Notes under the pieces: model-generated
Databases searched by the model: none
Seen by the model: the letters and a program-made list of their open reading frames with translations, nothing else
What the model was told of the DNA's origin: nothing
Part shown: one piece after another, positions 1 to 12,400 of the stretch
How positions within the stretch are numbered: the first letter of the stretch is position 1
How the letters are laid out: each line of letters starts with the position of its first letter
NCBI RefSeq assembly: GCF_901000735.1
Contig: NC_081545.1
Span: forward strand, 19,864,100-19,928,099
From: Corylus avellana
Lineage: Eukaryota > Streptophyta > Magnoliopsida > Fagales > Betulaceae
Direction of reading: 5' to 3'
Length of the DNA: 64,000 nt
Made by a program: the position numbers and the translations under genes

Positions 1-552
1 TTGAGCCAACAAATGCATTCTTGTCGAGTATTTCATTTAGCTGAGGCCAGCTTACTATAATATAACCACGCATGCTTGAAAGTAACAAAATAGTAGAATG
101 AAGTTAGCAAAGAAAACAAATATGGGCCTTGTGAAATGATAATTTCTCCCTTGAAATGAGATACTGGAATCAAAACCAATCATTTCTTTACAACACCACC
201 CAGAACGTACCATTTCTTCGATATAAACAAAGAAAAAGAAAACACATTTTCCCCCCACCTCCAATCTACCTCACACACATCTGCTTTAGCAACACCACCC
301 ACCTATTACAACAATCAGATACACGTGCATGGCACATTCTATACTTTCCATCCAAATTAATTGGTGGATTTAACTAATTATAAGCGAGCCAATCAAAACA
401 GAAATTTCAACTTAAGGGATGAATTGCAATAATTTAAATTTCAAGGGTGATTTAAATAGGTTAATAAGTTAGAGTAAAATATAAATCATCCTTTAATTTA
501 TTTATTTTTATTATTATTATTATTTTTTTTTTGTTATAGTGGAAGTTCTTAC
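1..552. other. No gene seen; probable intron or flank of the TIR-NBS gene
   Basis: No coding region is recognisable. The NB-ARC exon of the minus-strand resistance gene ends at a good donor at 552-551, so this stretch would be the following intron, with LRR exons expected beyond position 1 if the gene has them. No LRR-like repeat is visible in any frame here. Confidence 0.5.
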
Positions 553-1654
553 CTCATGCTTTGCCAACACATCAAGTGCATCCTCATGCAACCATACTCT
601 ACTACGCTTTCCCGGTATTTTTGGGCATTCTTCACGAACAATTTCTCTTCCCATGTCTCGGAGCAAATCATGCATTACGAGCTTGTTTTTCTCATCAATT
701 GAAAGAAGACACCGCTGAATGAGGACACTAATTCCAATCTCTGGAAAAAAATTACAGGCATCCAATATTTGTATAACATAGTTTTTGTCTATTCCGATAA
801 AAAAGAATGATATATCAAGGAATATATCCTTTTGAGTACTATCACTTAATCCATCAAAGCTTATTTTAAGTTTTGTTTGAATTTTATCATCAGGGATCCT
901 TTTCAATTTCTCCAATGTACTTTTCCATTCCTCCTTACTCCTAGAGAAAAGAAAAGAACCCAAAACTTCAAGAGCTAGTGGTAATCCTCCAGAATAAGCA
1001 ACAACACTTCTTGACAAGTCCATATAATCTTTAGTGGGATAACTATTCCTAAAGGCATGCCAACTAAAGAGTTCCAAAGACTCATTTTCACACATTTCTT
1101 CGGCTATATATACTTCGTCCACTTCAAGTGCCTTGAGCAATTGCTCATCTCTAGTTGTTATAATAATTCTACTTCCGGGCCCGAACCAATCACGACTTCT
1201 AGCTATGGCATTGAGTTGCTCCAACTTATCTACATCATCAAGTATAACAAGTACTCTTCTACCACGAAGTCTTTCTTTAATCATAGTAAGCCCTCTATCA
1301 ACATTATTCACCTTTATCTTGCCTATCTTTAAGATATCAGAAAGAAGTTGCTCTTGTAATCGAACCTGACCATTAGGTTGCTTAAAAGTTTCCCTAATAT
1401 TTGCAAGAAAACTTTTACCTTCGAAACTATGAAAAATTTGGTTATATATGGCTTTGGAAATGGTTGTCTTCCCTATTCCACCCATTCCCCAAATTCCTAC
1501 CATGCGGACATCATCGGCTCCAACCCTTAACAAGGAAGTGATGGCTTGCACTCGAGAATTTATTCCAACTGGATAGAGTGTGACATATAAGTACGTGCTG
1601 TTGACTTCCCTTAAAACCTCTTCAACAATTTTCCTAATAAATTTGGCTTCCTGC
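553..1654 (-). CDS. NB-ARC domain exon of the TNL gene
   Basis: This is an intact open exon of about 367 codons. It starts after the acceptor at 1656-1655 and ends at GAG before GTAAGA at 552. In order it shows the P-loop GMGGIGKTT, kinase-2 LVILDDVD, RNBS-B GSRIIITTRD, GLPL as SGGLPLALEVLGS, and MHD as VMHDLLRDMG. These are the nucleotide-binding and switch motifs of plant STAND ATPases. The end RSRVWLHEDALDVLAKHE is the usual end of the NB-ARC exon before LRR exons. No lesion is visible here, in contrast to the TIR exon. Confidence 0.93.
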
Positions 1655-2012
1655 CTGCAAATTATTTTAGAAATTAGGTAGAGTCAAAACATACAAGTAA
1701 CCATTTAAAAATAGTAAATATTTCATGATGGCAGATAAAAGCTCAACATATTTTGGCCAGTATCCCTAACACTCTAGTACTTAAAATACTACTTGGCCCA
1801 AATTTGAAGAAATTAAACTTTAGATGCCATAAAATTATGTTGCATGCACAAATCTATGTAAACATTTATGAGTATCAACTTAGTTAGCTGCTAAAATTTC
1901 CCTTTTTTTTTCATACAAAAATCTGGACCTCAAATCCCAACTAGACCTTGAGACTTTTAAAGAGAAAGGTATACCTCTTGTGATGTATATTGGACCAAAA
2001 GAACGGATGAAG

Positions 2013-2043
<31 letters not shown>
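2013..2043. repeat. Poly(A) tract in the TNL intron
   Basis: A nearly pure run of about 31 A lies on the plus strand inside the TNL intron. It could be a retroposon tail, but I found no flanking target duplication. Confidence 0.8.
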
Positions 2044-2045
<2 letters not shown>

Positions 2046-2407
2046 AAAAGAGGGAAGTATATATGAATATGCTCTAGTATAAAATATGAAAATTCTTTCT
2101 GAGATAATTACATATATCGAAGTTAAATTTGTCAACTTTAACTTGATATTATCTGTGTGGATCTATTATTAAAAGCAAACCTTTGATTAGCTTTTATTAT
2201 GATATTTTCGGGAAAATTTGAACATAAAATCTTATCACATTTAGACTTTTTCCTTACTGAAGCCAATAATATATATTTTTCAATGACTTCTAATGCATCA
2301 CAAGGAATATGGTTCCATCCTGTTATTATCATTATTTTTGTTCACAAATTTGAAATCTATATCAGTAAAGTTAAAGATCTAGAAATGATTGGCTACAAGG
2401 CACTTAC

Positions 2408-2908
2408 CCGTCTACAGTGTTTCTTAGATCCCACCCAGACAAATTTGCAGCCTCAGTAAGAGCTCTCCTCCACCTAATCACCTTGTTTATGTCCAACAAG
2501 TAACGCTCTTCATGTTTCAAAAATGCTTGAGCAAAACTACCCGTCTGGTTGCGCACATCCGACGGTTCAACATCGTAGAAGATAGGTAGAACCAGCTACC
2601 TCACTGTTCTTCGGCACTCCATGATCTTCCCAAGTTCCTCTAAACACCACCTAGAAGCCGCGTAGTTTCTGGAGAAGACGATGATAGAGATTTTGGACCT
2701 TTGTATTGCCGACAACAGTTCGGATGTAATATCTTCTCCTCTTCGGAGCTCGTTGTCATCTCGTATTGATTCCGGCATCTCTTAGGGCAAAATAGAGATG
2801 GTCGGTGAAATTTTTGCGCGTATCTTCACCTCTGAAACTCAAGAAGGCATCATAGGTCCAGCTTGGATGGGAGGGAGAAGATGAAGAGGTGAAGGCACTG
2901 GCAGCCAT
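2408..2908 (-). pseudogene. TIR-domain exon with frameshift and premature stop
   Basis: The frame opens with MAASAF and a Ser/Pro-rich leader, then the TIR box 1 motif YDAFLSFRGEDTR. After AGINTR (about 2760) the frame breaks; the next block ([11 protein letters not shown], then [21 protein letters not shown]) is in another frame, consistent with loss of a few bases where TNLs read NTFRDD. A TAG follows MECRRTVR, where relatives usually have Gln (CAG to TAG is the simple explanation). After it the domain continues with LVLPIFYDVEPSDVR and ends NLSGWDLRNTVDG at the donor. Everything expected of a TIR exon is present, so the decay looks recent. Confidence 0.85.
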
Positions 2909-2965
2909 GGCTTGAGGAGAAATGGGGAATAGTGGAAAATGGCAAAGGAGACGCTTACAGCTCAC

Positions 2966-4072
2966 ATGGATAGGGTCAACTCTAATTTATGGCGTGGAAA
3001 TATCAGGGATATCCAACTTCTACGCGTGAACAACTTTTTTGATATTTCTGATAGGATCCGGCTTTTGCACGCATAGAAGCCAGACCATGAAAACAAACAT
3101 CACCCCTTAAAACAAAAGGTCATTGTGCACATCAGAACCTGTAAAAAAGGCCATTATTGCCATCACTGTGCACTGCTCAGTGTACAGTAACGGATTTCAC
3201 ATCAATATGCACTGTACATGTACAGTGCTGTGCTGTCCACGGTAATTCAAAACAAACTTTGATAAAAAAAAACATAACTTCTATTTATAAAAACGGCATC
3301 AAACTACATAAATCCATATACAAAAGACACACAAATTATACAAACCATAGAAAACAACATCAAACTACATAAACACCAAACGTTGAAGAGCTTTACAAAA
3401 GCAAAAAAGTTTTATAGGGTGAAATTCTTAAATGATGGAGGGGTGGAGTCTATCAACACTAATTCTAATTCGATAATAGCAATTTCTCTTTTTTAGTGGT
3501 TATAAATAAAAGTGGATAATTTTGCCCAAAAAAATATATTGTAATAACTTATCTATTTAAAAGCTATTATATTATGAGTATCTTTCGGTTTATTTTATTT
3601 TTTATTTCTATTAAATAATAAAAACTTTAGATAGAATTCACACTTAAATATGCTTGCAAAGAAAAGGTGTCCAAAAAAATTAATATACACATTCTTAAAA
3701 TTAGACTTATAAAAAAAAAAAAAAAAAAAAAAAATTAGTGTTAACGCACGTGGTATGCTAGTATCGAAACAAAAGCTCTAAAGCAGAAAGCAGCGGCAGC
3801 AGCATCGCCAGCAACGATTTTCTTTTCCTCTCCATAGTCGTTCTTCCCTTTGGCCTTCGCTTCCTTGCTTCCTCCATCAGCAATCCCTTGCTCCACCCCA
3901 CTTCCAAAGTATCTCTCTCTGTCTCTCTTTTATAACAGAAAGTAAAGCATGAGGCTACTGAGTGCCACTTTCCTCCACTCTCATCCAAACCGAACAGTTT
4001 CCTCCTCCTCCTACTCAGTGAATTCATTGCTGAAGCCAGCGGCACGCAGCCGCCGAGGAATCTGTCAAGGCG
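2966..4072. promoter_or_regulatory. Intergenic region and 5' region of the callose synthase gene
   Basis: The first part contains TGTACAGT/ACTGTACA palindromes (about 3165-3240) and then AT-rich DNA with a poly(A) run (about 3711-3734). A perfect G-box, CACGTG, is at 3747-3752. The stretch 3790-3940 is strongly CT-rich, as in many plant 5' leaders. The frame of the callose synthase start is closed by a TGA at 4031-4033, so 4073 is the only Met in that frame near the splice donor. The promoter function is inferred from position only. Confidence 0.4.
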
Positions 4073-7000
4073 ATGACAGATCAGCAATTCGATTACAACC
4101 CCATCGACGACAGCGAGCTCGTGCCCTACTCCCTCGCGCCCATCATCCCCATCCTCCGCGTCGCCAATGAGATCCAGAAAGAAAACGGCAGAGTCGCGTA
4201 TCTCTGTAAGCACTCTCGCTCACGCACGAACTCACGATCTTTAGTTATTTAAGTTGACTGCGGTACCATTTTCTGTTATATATTATTGTAGTTGTTAAAT
4301 AATATGATTTTTTTTTTTTTTTGGAAAAAATATGTGCCTTTATTCTTATTGTTTTGAGTGGACTCACTCTGAATTAAATTGAATGGTGAAGAATTTAGAA
4401 AACTATTTCAACTCTTTTAGTTTTTTAATTTTTAATAATTTATCATGAGATAATGAAATTGTAACTGAAATTAGATATTTGTTTCTGAGATATGGAAATT
4501 ATCATAAATATGTAATTAAGAATTTAGGAGAATATTTAACATATAAATATAAAACTGTTATTTCCAGAACAATATAAAACTGTATATATATAATATAAAT
4601 GAATGTCGAACCAAAACAGAACAATTGCTTGATGGTTAAACCCTCTTGCACAGACCCGTCATTACAAAAAAAAATATTTTTTTTCCTGACATGCGTTTTC
4701 TAACTTGTTAGGTAGTCTGACACGTCAGAAAATTTTTTTGACAGAACATTTTTGACGTGTGTCAGGCGTTAAAATTTTAGGGGTCAAAAACGGAAAATGA
4801 AATATATTTTTGAATCTCCCCGCTTTAAGAAAAGGAAATATATTTTTGACCCTTTTATGGCGCGTGTGGTACATGCACCCAACATGCGAGTGGGCTTACA
4901 ATCGGGTAGTCGCAAGCTTACAATCGAGTAGACGACTTCATCCCCTACCTTCAGCTGTGTCTGAAATTTAGATATGGGTCGAGTCTTTCCCTATACAGCC
5001 TATACATGTCTAAAAAACGGGTTTTCTCATTTTTTTAATCAAATTTTCACACAGAAATCCGATCTTAAAGCATGATTTTGGTTCAGAATCATAAAATCTT
5101 TTGATTTATGGGTTAAGAAACGTATGGGTATTTAAAACAATGAAAAAATCATCATTTTAAAGAAATTAAATAGCTTGGCTGAAAGTCTTGTTTTGAAGAT
5201 TCCAAAATTGGCAAAAAATATAGTATTTTGGACAATCAAAATCAACAAGATTAATCTTCTAAAACCACAAAAGCATCAAACATTAAATTTCAAAGATCCG
5301 GCCAAACCATGAAACCACCCATTATGAAACTTGAACCCAAAACAAAAGTTTCACAACAACAGTCCTAATACAAATTAACATTCAAATTCAAGAAACAATT
5401 AACAAAGTCATACTAAACAACATGGCACATAAGGAGGTTTTGATACTACTAATGTAAGAATTTAGGAGAATATTTAACATATAAATATAAAATAAAAACA
5501 TTAACCTCTGGCCATTGTTGCTTAAGTACTTGAATTGAGTAATCCAAAAATTCATACTTAAACGTTTTGTTGAATTTGGAATCTTAGTACCAATCCTAGA
5601 ACCCTTACAGTATATTTGAGAGTGATAGATAAGAGTTTTTGGCTTATCTGTTTCTCACATTCATGTTGTGACTGATAAAAAATCACATGCTTATTTATAG
5701 ATAGACTAAGACTCTTATCTATAATCAAACATTGCTTCCTTCCATCAAGGGAGACAACATTTTGTGAAATAAAATAACATTTCACCTTCAGTAGTTATCT
5801 GTATATTTGAGGGGAAAATACACTTTACGCCCATGAAGTATCCACCCATTTTCGTTTTGATGTCTAATGTTTAAAAAGTGACACTTGACCCCCACAAAGT
5901 TTCAGATGTTAAAAAAAAAACCCATCCGTTTATTTCGACTGTCACTTTGGACGGAAACCAAGTCACGTGTAGGGCACGTGACACTTTTCAACCAAAAAGT
6001 TCAAAAAATGCCCTTGTGGGTAAAGTTTAAACATAAATTACTTTAGGGGGGTAAAGTGTAAGTATAAATTACTTCAGGGGAATAAAGTGTAAACATAAAA
6101 AAAAAAAATAATAATAAGGGGAAACTTCACTTTGGTCCCCTGAACTTGCAGCCGATTTTACAAACTCTCCCTGAACTTTCAAATCTCTCACTTTGTACCG
6201 CTGAACTTTGATTTGCTCTCACTTTGGACCTCTCTGTTAGTTTTCAACGTTAAGCTCAAACAATTTGACTTTTTATGCCCATTATACCCCCACCCAGTCC
6301 ACTTGAAATTTCGAAAATGCCCAAAACTACAGCACCCACTCCAGCCCAAAACGACACCGTTTTGGGCACTAAAATTATATTATTTTTTTCNNNNNNNNNN
6401 NNNNNNNNNNNNNNNNNNNNNNNNNNNNNNNNNNNNNNNNNNNNNNNNNNNNNNNNNNNNNNNNNNNNNNNNNNNNNNNNNNNNNNNNNNTAGACGACTC
6501 TTAGCAGTTTGATTAGAATTAAGATGACACCAGCAGACTGAAATGTGAGCCCCTGCTGAACGTCATTGATAGAAGCAACTGTATTGTGTTGGTTGTTAGA
6601 TATGTGTAAATGCTGCTAATCTCAGGATATGTTGAAAACAATGAATCAGAAATTGGAAACTACTCTGCGTTCTACTCAATACACACTAGTTTTCTTGCTA
6701 GCCTAACTAGCCTAAAAATAAAAGAGAAACTCTCTTTACCAACAATATTTCACTCATGATCTGGCCTGGTCAACCCACACCGACACATTGTGGAATCTGG
6801 TTTGGCTCCCACTTTACTTTAGTCCACCCGGCATAACTGCATTTCAACCAACCGACTAACTTGATCACAAACGTATAAAATTACTCTGCGTTCTACTCAA
6901 TAGTAAAGGCTTAGTACTACCAGCTGCCAAGACTCCACAAACTGCGATGCAGAGTAATTTTGAGTTTATAGAATGGAATTCTTTCCTAACAATGGGAACT

Positions 7001-9412
7001 CTTCAACAAAAAAGACCTACATGGAATAATAACTGTTACTGGGAGGATGGAGCAGATGCAAGATCTTATGGAGAACTCCACAAATAAATAATTTCAACAA
7101 AGGAAAAGAAAAAGAAATAAAAAAACGCAGTATGAGAAGTTATCTTCTCACCACCAGAGCATTTCTTTATTGGACATGCGAATTATGCGCCTTACAATAC
7201 TGGTCTCAATCCCTACTAAAGGACTCTGGTGCTTGGTAAACAGCCATTGTAGAACTCAGTCACAAGAAACATGCATCCTAAGGGAAAGAGTTGGGCATTG
7301 CTCCACACAGAATGGAAGGGTGCAAAGGATTCATATAGCTGCCCCTTGGACTATGGGAATAAGGCTTAGTTGAATTGGATATTTATTCCATGGGCATGCT
7401 ACTCTGTCAAGCCGTTTGGTTGTCTTCTTTGAGCAATTTTACCTTAGGCTTGTATTATATATTGCTTTTCTTGTCTTAACCTTGTTGTAATGAAGATCTT
7501 GCATGCATAGATTTTATGACCATATTCTGGACTTGAGATTCTCTGGTTGTACATATTTTGTTTTTTCTTGTATATTTGGTATTATTCCGATGAGCAATAT
7601 AATCTGAATCTGCACCATATTATGTGAATCACATGCTTTTTAACTGTGAATAGAATAGTTGAGCGAGAGATCATGTCATAGATATTAATGGACACTGACA
7701 AGGAATCTCGTCATTTAGGATATTCCAACAAGCACATAATCGCTTTCTGGATGCTTTTGTAGCCAATGATATTCTTGTTTTTGATACTTCTATAATTTTG
7801 TTCAATTAGGCCGCTTCCATGCGCTTGAGAAGGCACATTCTACGATGGATCCAACATCAATTGGACGAGGTGTTCTCAAATTCAAGACGTCTCTGTTGCA
7901 CAGACTTGAAAGGGTAGTTGATTTTTATGGGTTATTGTAATATATTTCCTTTTGGAGGATGGTTTGGTTAATTTGTTCACAATGTTTGTATACTAAGCTT
8001 CTCATGAAAATCTGCCTATTTCATGTTTGTGTATGAAGTATATGGGTGTTAATAATTGTTAATGTGAGACTGTAGCTATGGTAAAAGACATTGGGCTGTT
8101 TGATTGATTGCAAGGATTCTGTTCTTTGGTTTCCTATTTGCTCTCTTCTTATTTTTAGGTGTTCACAAAAACCCAGTGTCTAGCATCATCTTAACTCCAT
8201 TCTATGATGCCACTAATTTAATAGTTAGAAGATGTCTTGGTGAAGAGACTTCCCACAAACTCCTGATCATTATATTATGCAACAAAACCATGTTAATAAT
8301 TATGCGCTGCTTTGTTGTTGTTATGCTTAATCTCAGCATCTTATTGCTTACTTGGCTGTATCTCTCTTGCACAGTTTATAACGTAGGAAGTAGGATCTCT
8401 TTCAGTTTTCTGTTTTCTTGCTTTCTGCTTAATACCATCTCTGATCTGGTTTACACCATTAACTTTTATGAAAAGGTGAGATGTGCAATTTTTAGTAGGA
8501 AATTGCAAATAATGTATAACTTGAATTGAAAGATAATAATTGCAGTCTCATCACAACTTTTAAGATAAAGTTATTTTGAAGACTAAAATCCGTTTCATAT
8601 TTGACTGGTTCTAATGGCAAATCGAAGTCATTTTTAATATTTTAAAATCTCTTTGTCGCAGGAAGAAGATGAAACAGTGCGTACCCTTGCAAAAACTGAT
8701 CCAGGAGAGATTCAGTTGTATTATAAGGAATTCTATGAGAAAAATATCAGAGATGCAGAACATACAAAAAGACTGTCAGGCTTGATTTTGAACTGTTTAC
8801 ATAACTATATTTTGCCAAGCACGTTATTCCATGTATCATACTTTTTTTTATTTACTTTTTTCAACTGATGAAGGGAGGAGATAACAAAGATTTATCAGAT
8901 TGCAACCGTGTTGTATGAGGTGCTGAAGACAGTTGTACCTTCTGGGAAAATTGATGCTGAGGTTTGATTTGTATAATTTTGTTATCATGTCAGGAATTCT
9001 CTTAATTACCTACTTTTGGGTGGAAACAACTGAGCATATAATGTTCAATTGATTTTGTCATTACAGACACAAAGATATGCTAAAGATGTTGAGATGAAAA
9101 GGAAACAGTATGAACACTATAACATTCTTCCACTGTATGCACTTGGGGTTAAACCACCAATTATGGAACTTGCTGAGGTTGTTAAAATGCAGCTTATGTA
9201 ATCCTGGCTAGTTTTCCTCATCCAGTTTGTTCTAATTAATCCTTCACTTTGGTTCTCTTTCTTCCTTCTTTTCAAACAATAATTAGATCAAAGCAGCGCT
9301 TGATGCTCTAAGTAATGTGAATAATCTTCCAATGCCAAGAATCCAATCAACTCCTGGTGTCCCTAGGGTCAAAGATATACTGGATTGGCTTTCGTCCATC
9401 TTTGGATTTCAG
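4073..9412 (+). CDS. CALS7-like: Callose synthase exons 1-6 (N-terminal cytoplasmic region)
   Basis: Exons: 4073-4205, 7810-7913, 8662-8774, 8874-8961, 9067-9177, 9287-9412. Exon 1 reads [20 protein letters not shown] and continues into [18 protein letters not shown], with the Cys codon split across the first intron. Exon 2 gives RFHALEKAH and [19 protein letters not shown], the conserved start of CALS proteins. Exons 3-5 hold the [31 protein letters not shown] and [15 protein letters not shown] blocks, which match the Vta1-like N-terminal region of this family. Exon 6 ends [13 protein letters not shown]. All borders are GT-AG and all phases fit. Compared with Arabidopsis CALS7, part of the variable N-terminal extension is shorter. 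Confidence 0.88.
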
Positions 9413-12400
9413 GTAAATTGTATCTTCGATGTCTCCCTTCTAATTTTAGCTCATATCTACTTTTTCACATGGCATAGGGTTTTGTCTATCGTTTTTACAA
9501 TTTACAAGAAAGGGTAAATTGTTTCACTACTAAGCACTACAGCAGATCATGTGCTTCTTTTCACATTTCCCAGGGATTTTGACCATCACTGATCCCACCA
9601 GGGTATTCTAAATCAGTTTCTCCTCAAGGAACTATGAAATACAGCCAATAAGTAACGTAATGTATTTCAAAAAGTACAGCGGGGCAAGACTTTAGTAGAC
9701 AGAAAGTATACAAGAGAATGCCCAAATAGAACAAGAAAAAAGAATAAGAAACTCATTAAAACTAATAACTAAGGGAGCGAAAAATGCAGCTTTCCAACAT
9801 CCTTTTTTGATTCTCGAAATTTGTCATTTTGTTCCCTCCATAGGCACCATATAAGGCAAGAAGGCATTATCTTTCACACGACAACACTCCGAAAGCGACC
9901 ACCTGTCAACCAGCAAGCAAACAAACCAACCACCCAATTAGGCATAACCCAGGACATCCCCAAGCAATTGAAGATATAATATTCCATAAGGCATAGGCAA
10001 CCTCACAATGGAAAAGAAAATGGTCTGGAGACTCCCATTCCGTTTGCACAAGCAGTACCTATCAGCCACGATGACATGCGTCTTCCTAAGATTGTCCATG
10101 GTAAGAATCTTTCCTACAGCCACCGACCAAATGAAAAAGCCACTTTCAAAGGAACCTTAATCTGCCAAATACTCTTCCAGGGGAGAGGAAGACCTCCAGT
10201 ACCCCTTCCTAATATTCTTCTAAAGCCCCACTCCTTGCGACACAAGAGGAACAAAAGAACACCACCCGCCCCAAGAACTACCAAATTTAGTGTCCACTTC
10301 AACTTTACACCATGCCTCTCTCTCATGTACATAACGCCACAACCAATTCCCTAAAAAGACCCTACTGAACAACCTCAAGTTCCAAATTCCTAAACCCCCC
10401 TTCGAAATAGGAGAGCAAAACCTTGGGCCAACTAACCAGGTGCTATTTTAATTCGTCACCTATCCCAACCCATAAAAAATATCGTTAGAGCTTCTCTATT
10501 AGATTTACCACACTAGCAGGAATGGGGAAAAGAGACAAGAAGTACAGAGGTTAGTTGGAGAGAGTCCTTTTTATAAAGGTAACCCTACCACCTTTGGACA
10601 AATACATCCATTTCTAACTAGTCAACTCCGACGCTCAATCTTTTCACAATGCCATTCCAAGTAGACTTGGCCTTGTAACAAACCCCCAACAGAAGAACAA
10701 GATACTTCAAGGGCAAAGAGGAACTCCAACAACCCAAATGCCAGCTAGCACATCCACATTACCCACAGGAACCAAAACTGACTTGGCCAGATTAACCTTT
10801 AAACCAAAAACAACTTCAAAGCTTAAGAATAAAACACTCAGATAGCGAAAATGATCAGGGTTGGCACCACAAAATACCATAGTATTATCCGAGAATAACA
10901 AGTGTGAAATATTTACCACATCAGAGGGCCTAGATCCGACAGAGAAGCCTAAGAGAAGACACCTGCCAACAGTAGCAATAAACATTTTACTTAAAGCCGC
11001 CATGACAACTACAAATAGAAGAGGAGACAAATCGAGGACCACCTTGCCTCAACCCACGAGAGCTACTGAAGAAGCAGGACGGAGTGCCATTAACCAAGAT
11101 GGAGAAGCGCACCGAAGAGATGCAATGAACAATCCTTGTACATCATTTCTCCCCAAAACCGCATCTACTCAATATATACAATAAGAACTTTTAGTTGATG
11201 TGATCATATGCCTTCTCAATATCCAGCTTGCAGAGCACCCCTGGTTCACCAGATTTGATTCGACTATCCAAACATTCATTTGTTATAAGAACAGAATCCA
11301 AAATTTGCCTACCTTTAACAAGAGCATTATTAGGCTTTGAAATAACCTTCTCCACAAACCTTCTCAGTCTATTTGCAATAACTTTTGCAATGATCTTGTA
11401 GGCACTGCTCAAAAGACTAATAGGCCGGAAGTCCTTAAGATCAATCACACCAGACTTGTTTGGGATATACTCATGTACACATGTTTACATTATCGCAAAT
11501 GAAAAGTTATATGTTTTCTTTTGTTGAGAACCTATTGTGTAAGTGTAACTGTCTGGGTGGATATACTCACGTAAACATGTTTACATTGACGCAAATGAAA
11601 AGTTTTATGTTTTCTTTTGCTGACAATGTATGCTTGAGAATTCTATACTGCTTGTGTAATGCGTCCTTTCATGTAAATTCTGAGATCTCATACCCTTGAC
11701 GGTTATTTTGGCAATGATCATTTAATTCCATTGTGCTGCTACTAGTTATAAGATTCCATCAATCTATGTGGAGGCAGTGCTTTGTACGGGTATGAGGTTT
11801 ATCTGACAAGGGTGGGTACACAAAGTTGCCATGCCTTGGAGGGGTTCTTCATCATCCAAAAAAAAAAAAAAAGTTACAAGATTCCATCATATGAATTGCT
11901 TTTAAGGGGAACATCAGTTTTTTCTGACTATGTTGTGTTGTTTTTATCATGTTGGGTTATGAAGAAAGGGAATATAGCAAATCAGAGGGAGCACCTAATA
12001 TTGCTACTTGCCAATTTTCACATAAGGAATAGGAAAACTGAGGTACATCATAATATTGTGGTCTGCTTTTTCTTTCTGTTATTTGGGTTTCATTTCTCTG
12101 TTGGTCATTTACTTCCATAAGTTGCATATTTATATAATTATATATTGAGGATTGATAAGAAGCTTACTGCAGTTGGATAGTCTCACTATACAACAGTTGA
12201 AGGAAAAAATTTTTAAGAATTATTTTTCATGGTGTAACTATTTGCGCTGCAAATCAAAAATTAGGTAAGTGATTTTGTTGCTGTTTTTTAGCATACCATA
12301 TTTTTCAACAAGCACTAGGATATTATCACGAGTCCTTTACAAGTTTTTAGCATACCATGTTTTTTATGTGTGCACTTTACAGGATTCCTCAAGGTCGTGA

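Larger units (their letters stand above)
553..2908 (-). pseudogene. TIR-NBS(-LRR) disease-resistance gene, disrupted in the TIR exon
   Basis: This is an intracellular immune receptor of the TNL class. Exon 1 (2908-2408) encodes the TIR domain and exon 2 (1654-553) the NB-ARC domain. The intron between them (2407-1655) has a GTAAGTG donor and a GCAG acceptor, and the two exons join in frame as Asp-Gly-Gln-Glu-Ala-Lys, the usual TNL junction. The domain order and exon plan match known TNL genes. Exon 1 carries two lesions (frameshift and stop), so a full receptor cannot be made unless these are sequencing errors. The start is taken as the Met at 2908, just before the Ser-rich leader; an in-frame upstream Met at 2965 is also possible. 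LRR exons, if any, are outside the window. A TIR-free NB-ARC product cannot be excluded. Confidence 0.85.

Noticed and set aside
3758..4213. A 151-codon open frame on the minus strand over the callose synthase start
   Set aside because: It is the antisense of the CT-rich leader and exon 1; no domain, and exon 1 on plus is clearly coding.
8104..8529. A 141-codon hydrophobic open frame on plus
   Set aside because: It lies in the callose synthase intron 7914-8661; T-rich introns give hydrophobic frames by chance and no family is recognised.
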